Below, piece by piece: positions 61,276 to 64,000 of a DNA stretch of 64,000 nucleotides. Position 1 is the first letter of the stretch. Each line of letters opens with the position of its first letter. Under the pieces are notes generated by a model, which made no database searches, was not told the origin of the DNA, and was given only the letters and a program-made list of their open reading frames with translations. The stretch is from Corynespora cassiicola (Eukaryota; Ascomycota; Dothideomycetes; Pleosporales; Corynesporascaceae), in NCBI GenBank assembly GCA_022059125.1, contig JAEUWY010000005.1, forward strand, positions 1,550,001 to 1,614,000. The letters run 5' to 3'. The translations under genes and the position numbers were made by a program.

Positions 61276-61822
61276 GCTTTCTTTTTTTTCTCTATAATTT
61301 TGTATAGAGAAAGGGTGTTGAGTCCGTGTGGTGGGCGCATTTTGGGGATGAAGCCGGGTCTGCGTGGTGTTGCAGCGAGCGCGAGGCACGTCGCTCGCAG
61401 AGCAGAACCTGAACTCGAACATTATTATTTTTTCCCCTCGAAGATCGAAATAGCTTACAATTTTTTTTTTTTGAAGAAAGAATACCGCGGCCTTACTTTT
61501 TGTTGAATATGATACTTGGTTTTGATGGAGACGTAGTAGTTTCGTTCCACGCCCCTGTCAGATCAAAGGCCTAACAAGACACCACGATCCTCCAAACCGA
61601 GAGACATGGCATTTCTGCCAAGTAGATTTTATATTCTAAGATGGCAAAGCGTAAACTTCTGAGAGATACGTTAAACGATGGCATTGATATCCCCGGTGCT
61701 GTCGATATGCATTTGGTCCTAATCGGATATTAGATATCCTGTCTAGAGAGGAATCATATTATTATTACTACCTATGGCTACTCGCCGGGTATCTAAATCC
61801 ATTGACTCGTCGCCACTCATTG
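61276..61822. other. Spacer between tRNA-Gly and REV7
   Basis: A/T-rich spacer with homopolymer runs. It holds the REV7 3' end; no gene seen. Confidence 0.5.
61282..61289 (+). terminator. RNA polymerase III terminator
   Basis: Eight T residues start seven bases after the tRNA-Gly 3' end, a standard Pol III termination signal. Confidence 0.85.
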
Positions 61823-62614
61823 TCATTCCTGTGCGCTCGAGGAGCTAGCCTTCTCGGGCTCTGGTGCAGTTGCAAACTTTGCTTTCCCCTCCTCAATCCA
61901 CGTCTCAAACCTGAACGCGCCCGTACTTACAGCTCGCAGCGGCATTACTCGCTCGCCGCCTAGGTCGCCTCCCTCGTCCGTGTTTTCTACGGCCGAGTGT
62001 TTCCGTCCCGTTGCCTGCACGCTGGGCTGCACCGGAATCCAATCCTTCTCATATCCGATGGGAGGATCAGCTTGGGCATTGTCCTTCAACTCCATGGTAA
62101 TATTGAACGAGCAGTTCTTCGGGAGCGGCTCCAGCCTCGAGCAACGAGTGGTGAGGGCAATGAAGGCAGCACGGAACTGCTCCGACAGATTGGGAGGCAC
62201 GTCTTTATCGAGGACAGGCTGCTGGCCGAGTGGGACCTTGGCGGCGACTCTGCGCTCGAAGGCGGCCCTGGTCTGCCGCTCGGGTTTTGTGACGACGGGG
62301 AAGAGGTGCACGTCCAGCATATAGCGTTCGAGAATCTTGACGCTGCCGCCTTGCTCTTTATTGGTCGGGTATGAGAAGACAACAATGGCGATGCGGGACA
62401 CGCTGCCAGACTGCAGCTCCTCGCGCACGGCGGCAATGGCGTCCTGGATCCATTCGCAGACGAATGGGTGGCGATTCTGCCACACGGGGGTGTTGTGGAA
62501 GCGAGCCTGCAGGAACGAGGTGCGCGGATACAGCGAGCGGAGATACAGGACGGTGTGGGTGTAGGCGGAGAGAAAGTGGGTGAATGCCTGGAGGTGGTCG
62601 AGATATGAGGGCAT
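61823..62614 (-). CDS. REV7: HORMA-domain protein Rev7 (Mad2B/MAD2L2)
   Basis: Single exon of 263 residues. The open frame begins upstream at a TTG, so the ATG at 62614 (MPSYLDHLQAF) is the start and fits family N-termini. Landmarks of the Rev7 HORMA fold are HTVLYLRSLYPRTSFLQARFHNTPVWQNRHPFVCEWI, interrupted only by normal variation, then SRIAIVVFSYPTNKE and the ERYMLDV strand. The C-terminal seat-belt region follows (DWIPVQPS ... MPLRAVSTGAFRFETWIEEGK). Rev7 is the accessory subunit of translesion DNA polymerase zeta and binds Rev3 and Rev1; in some species it also directs double-strand-break repair. It is divergent from the karyopherin gene. Confidence 0.92.
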   Translation of the reverse strand: MPSYLDHLQAFTHFLSAYTHTVLYLRSLYPRTSFLQARFHNTPVWQNRHPFVCEWIQDAIAAVREELQSGSVSRIAIVVFSYPTNKEQGGSVKILERYMLDVHLFPVVTKPERQTRAAFERRVAAKVPLGQQPVLDKDVPPNLSEQFRAAFIALTTRCSRLEPLPKNCSFNITMELKDNAQADPPIGYEKDWIPVQPSVQATGRKHSAVENTDEGGDLGGERVMPLRAVSTGAFRFETWIEEGKAKFATAPEPEKASSSSAQE

Positions 62615-63405
62615 GGCAGAGGTGGGTGGGCGGTTGAGGGCAGGGCTAGTGGGAGCTTGTCTATCTTGGTAGCCTGGTCCCAAAGTGCACGCGACGGCTT
62701 GTGCTAGGTCAGTAAGTCTAGTCGGAACGGACGCGACGGAGGGCAGCGAGACGCGTCGGGTCGCGTCTGCTAGTGGGGAGGAGGTCGAGGCATGTCTGCG
62801 ATGCCTCGGACCAACGTGATGCTGGATGGACGGAGGTGGGCGCGCCGCCGATGCTGCCTCAGGCCACGAGCCACAGGCCGCGACCGCCGGATGCGAAGAG
62901 GCTCAACAGGCACACTCCCATGGCCACGATGCCCTCAAAACCACACGCGTGGGCGGCTGGACAGCCGCGCAAGGCCGCAGGCGCAGGGCCGGCACGCTGC
63001 TGCGGCCGCGGGTGGCTGCCTCGGGGGTGAAGTTCGCGGGAGAGCCCACCACCAGCACGGCGACATCACCACCAGCGACGCGAGCAAGAATTTTTGATTG
63101 GCCGTCTGACTTCCACTTTGCACCCCCAAACATCCGGCCACGCCCTCTGCTCGTCCTGCTCCTCTCCTCCAGCAAACAGGCACGCACCACTGCCAGCTGG
63201 CCAGGCACCGCGGCCGACGATACGACGCGCGATATAGACGGCAGACCCCACTTGTTCAGGCGTTGCCCGGCGGTGCTGCCCCTCCTCCCCGAATCTTTTC
63301 TCTCACCGACGCCCACCACAAACGCGTTCCACCCCAACCCCATCTTCCGCCAAACGCTAGACGAGATTGGTAGCCCTCGGCCTTCCCCTCGCTAGGCCCT
63401 AGACC
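62615..63405. promoter_or_regulatory. REV7/karyopherin divergent promoter region
   Basis: About 790 bp between divergent start codons, GC-rich on the left and CT-rich on the right. A 189-codon frame (62826-63395, +) ends just before the karyopherin ATG in another frame and looks like leader sequence. Confidence 0.45.
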
Positions 63406-64000
63406 ATGGAGGACCAGCTAGTGCAGCTGCTGTCCGCTACACAAACCGCCCAAGAGGGCCCCCGCAAACAGGCTGAGCAGCAGCTCCAGCAGCTGTACGG
63501 CCACCCAGACTTCCCCAAGGGCCTCGTTGAGATCGCCCGCCATGAGAGCGTGCCCCTCAACATCCGGCAGGCCGCCCTGCTGGCCTTGAAGCAGCTCGTG
63601 CTCGCCGGCTGGAGCGACAACTTCGACGAGTTCAAGGGCACGTTGCTCGTCGCCAACGAGAACAAGGCCGAGATACGGGAGCGCCTGCTCGAGCTCGCCA
63701 CTACCGACCAGCTCGACCGCAAGCTCAAGGCCGCCGCCAGCCTTGTCGTCAGCAAGATCGCGAGCGCCGACTTCCCTGACCAATGGCCCGATCTGCTGCC
63801 CTACCTGATGCGCACCATCCCGACCGGGACCGAGGGCCAGGTACACGGCGCACTCAAGGTGCTGGGAGAGCTCGTCGACGATTGTCTGAACGAGTCCCAG
63901 TTCTTCAGCGTGGCCCACGAGCTCGTCAAGGTCGTTTTCGATGTGGCGGTCAACGAGGCCCGCAAGCCGACTTTGCGCGCGCTGGCCGTCAGCGTCTTCC
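63406..64000 (+). CDS. KAP114: Importin-beta family karyopherin, importin-9/Kap114-like (5' part)
   Basis: The frame runs open from the ATG at 63406 to the window edge (198 codons), so the gene is truncated by the window, not broken. The N-terminus holds the importin-beta N-terminal domain: QLLSATQTAQEGPRKQAEQQLQQL, then VPLNIRQAALLALKQLVLAGW, then AASLVVSKIASADFPDQWPDLLPYL. The last two are the HEAT-repeat helices that contact RanGTP. The spacing and the ADFPDQWP motif fit the importin-9/Kap114 group, which carries histones and TBP into the nucleus; importin-11-type receptors are an alternative until the rest is read. No intron is evident in the visible part. Confidence 0.85.
   Translation, partial: MEDQLVQLLSATQTAQEGPRKQAEQQLQQLYGHPDFPKGLVEIARHESVPLNIRQAALLALKQLVLAGWSDNFDEFKGTLLVANENKAEIRERLLELATTDQLDRKLKAAASLVVSKIASADFPDQWPDLLPYLMRTIPTGTEGQVHGALKVLGELVDDCLNESQFFSVAHELVKVVFDVAVNEARKPTLRALAVSVF

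Overview
This 64 kb window is nuclear DNA of a filamentous ascomycete (Pezizomycotina; Dothideomycetes is my best guess, but that is inference). The genes carry short GT-AG introns of about 44-240 nt. They encode fungal-type proteins: Pkc1 with HR1-C2-C1-C1-kinase order, Erg8, Gos1, Atp10, Lyc1 and a Zn2Cys6 regulator. Several families are ones I associate only with filamentous fungi. There is no operon structure, and I see no phage, transposase or CRISPR sequence. I rebuilt exon chains by hand from splice consensus, reading-frame continuity and family motifs. Every multi-exon model reported closes in frame.

Layout. 0.7-8.7 kb: a small predicted myristoylated protein (-), a Cys-rich C2H2 zinc-finger regulator (+) and a single-pass membrane protein with an SH3 tail (-). 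8.7-14.3 kb: a gene-poor stretch with short tandem repeats. 14.3-34.2 kb: the densest part, with a family-X DNA polymerase (-), a 143-residue conserved orphan (-), ATP10 (+), GOS1 (-), RPL35 (+), ERG8 (-), a 1284-residue PPR protein (+), an acyl-CoA dehydrogenase (+) and an alpha/beta-hydrolase-fold protein with an altered nucleophile elbow (-). 35.8-39.5 kb: a five-exon Zn2Cys6 regulator (-). 39.5-43.1 kb: a long spacer. 43.1-47.0 kb: PKC1 (+). 47.0-49.9 kb: empty spacer. 49.9-56.6 kb: THR4 (-), a U3 snoRNA gene (+), an NmrA-like protein (-) and a Lyc1-like acetyltransferase (-). 58.0-64.0 kb: an RBR ubiquitin ligase (+), an intron-containing tRNA-Gly(GCC) (+), REV7 (-) and the 5' end of an importin-9/Kap114-like karyopherin that runs off the window (+).

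Most protein genes are housekeeping genes and are not one pathway. Thematic links are limited: Pol4 and Rev7 both act in DNA damage tolerance or repair, and ATP10 and the PPR protein both serve mitochondrial oxidative phosphorylation. I found no convincing new multi-gene system. The most useful non-routine observations are the U3 snoRNA, the Ser-to-Gly change in the hydrolase elbow, a spliced upstream ORF that ends exactly at the PPR start codon, the Cys-rich block in the C2H2 regulator, and the AUG-only first exon plus 12-nt microexon in RPL35.
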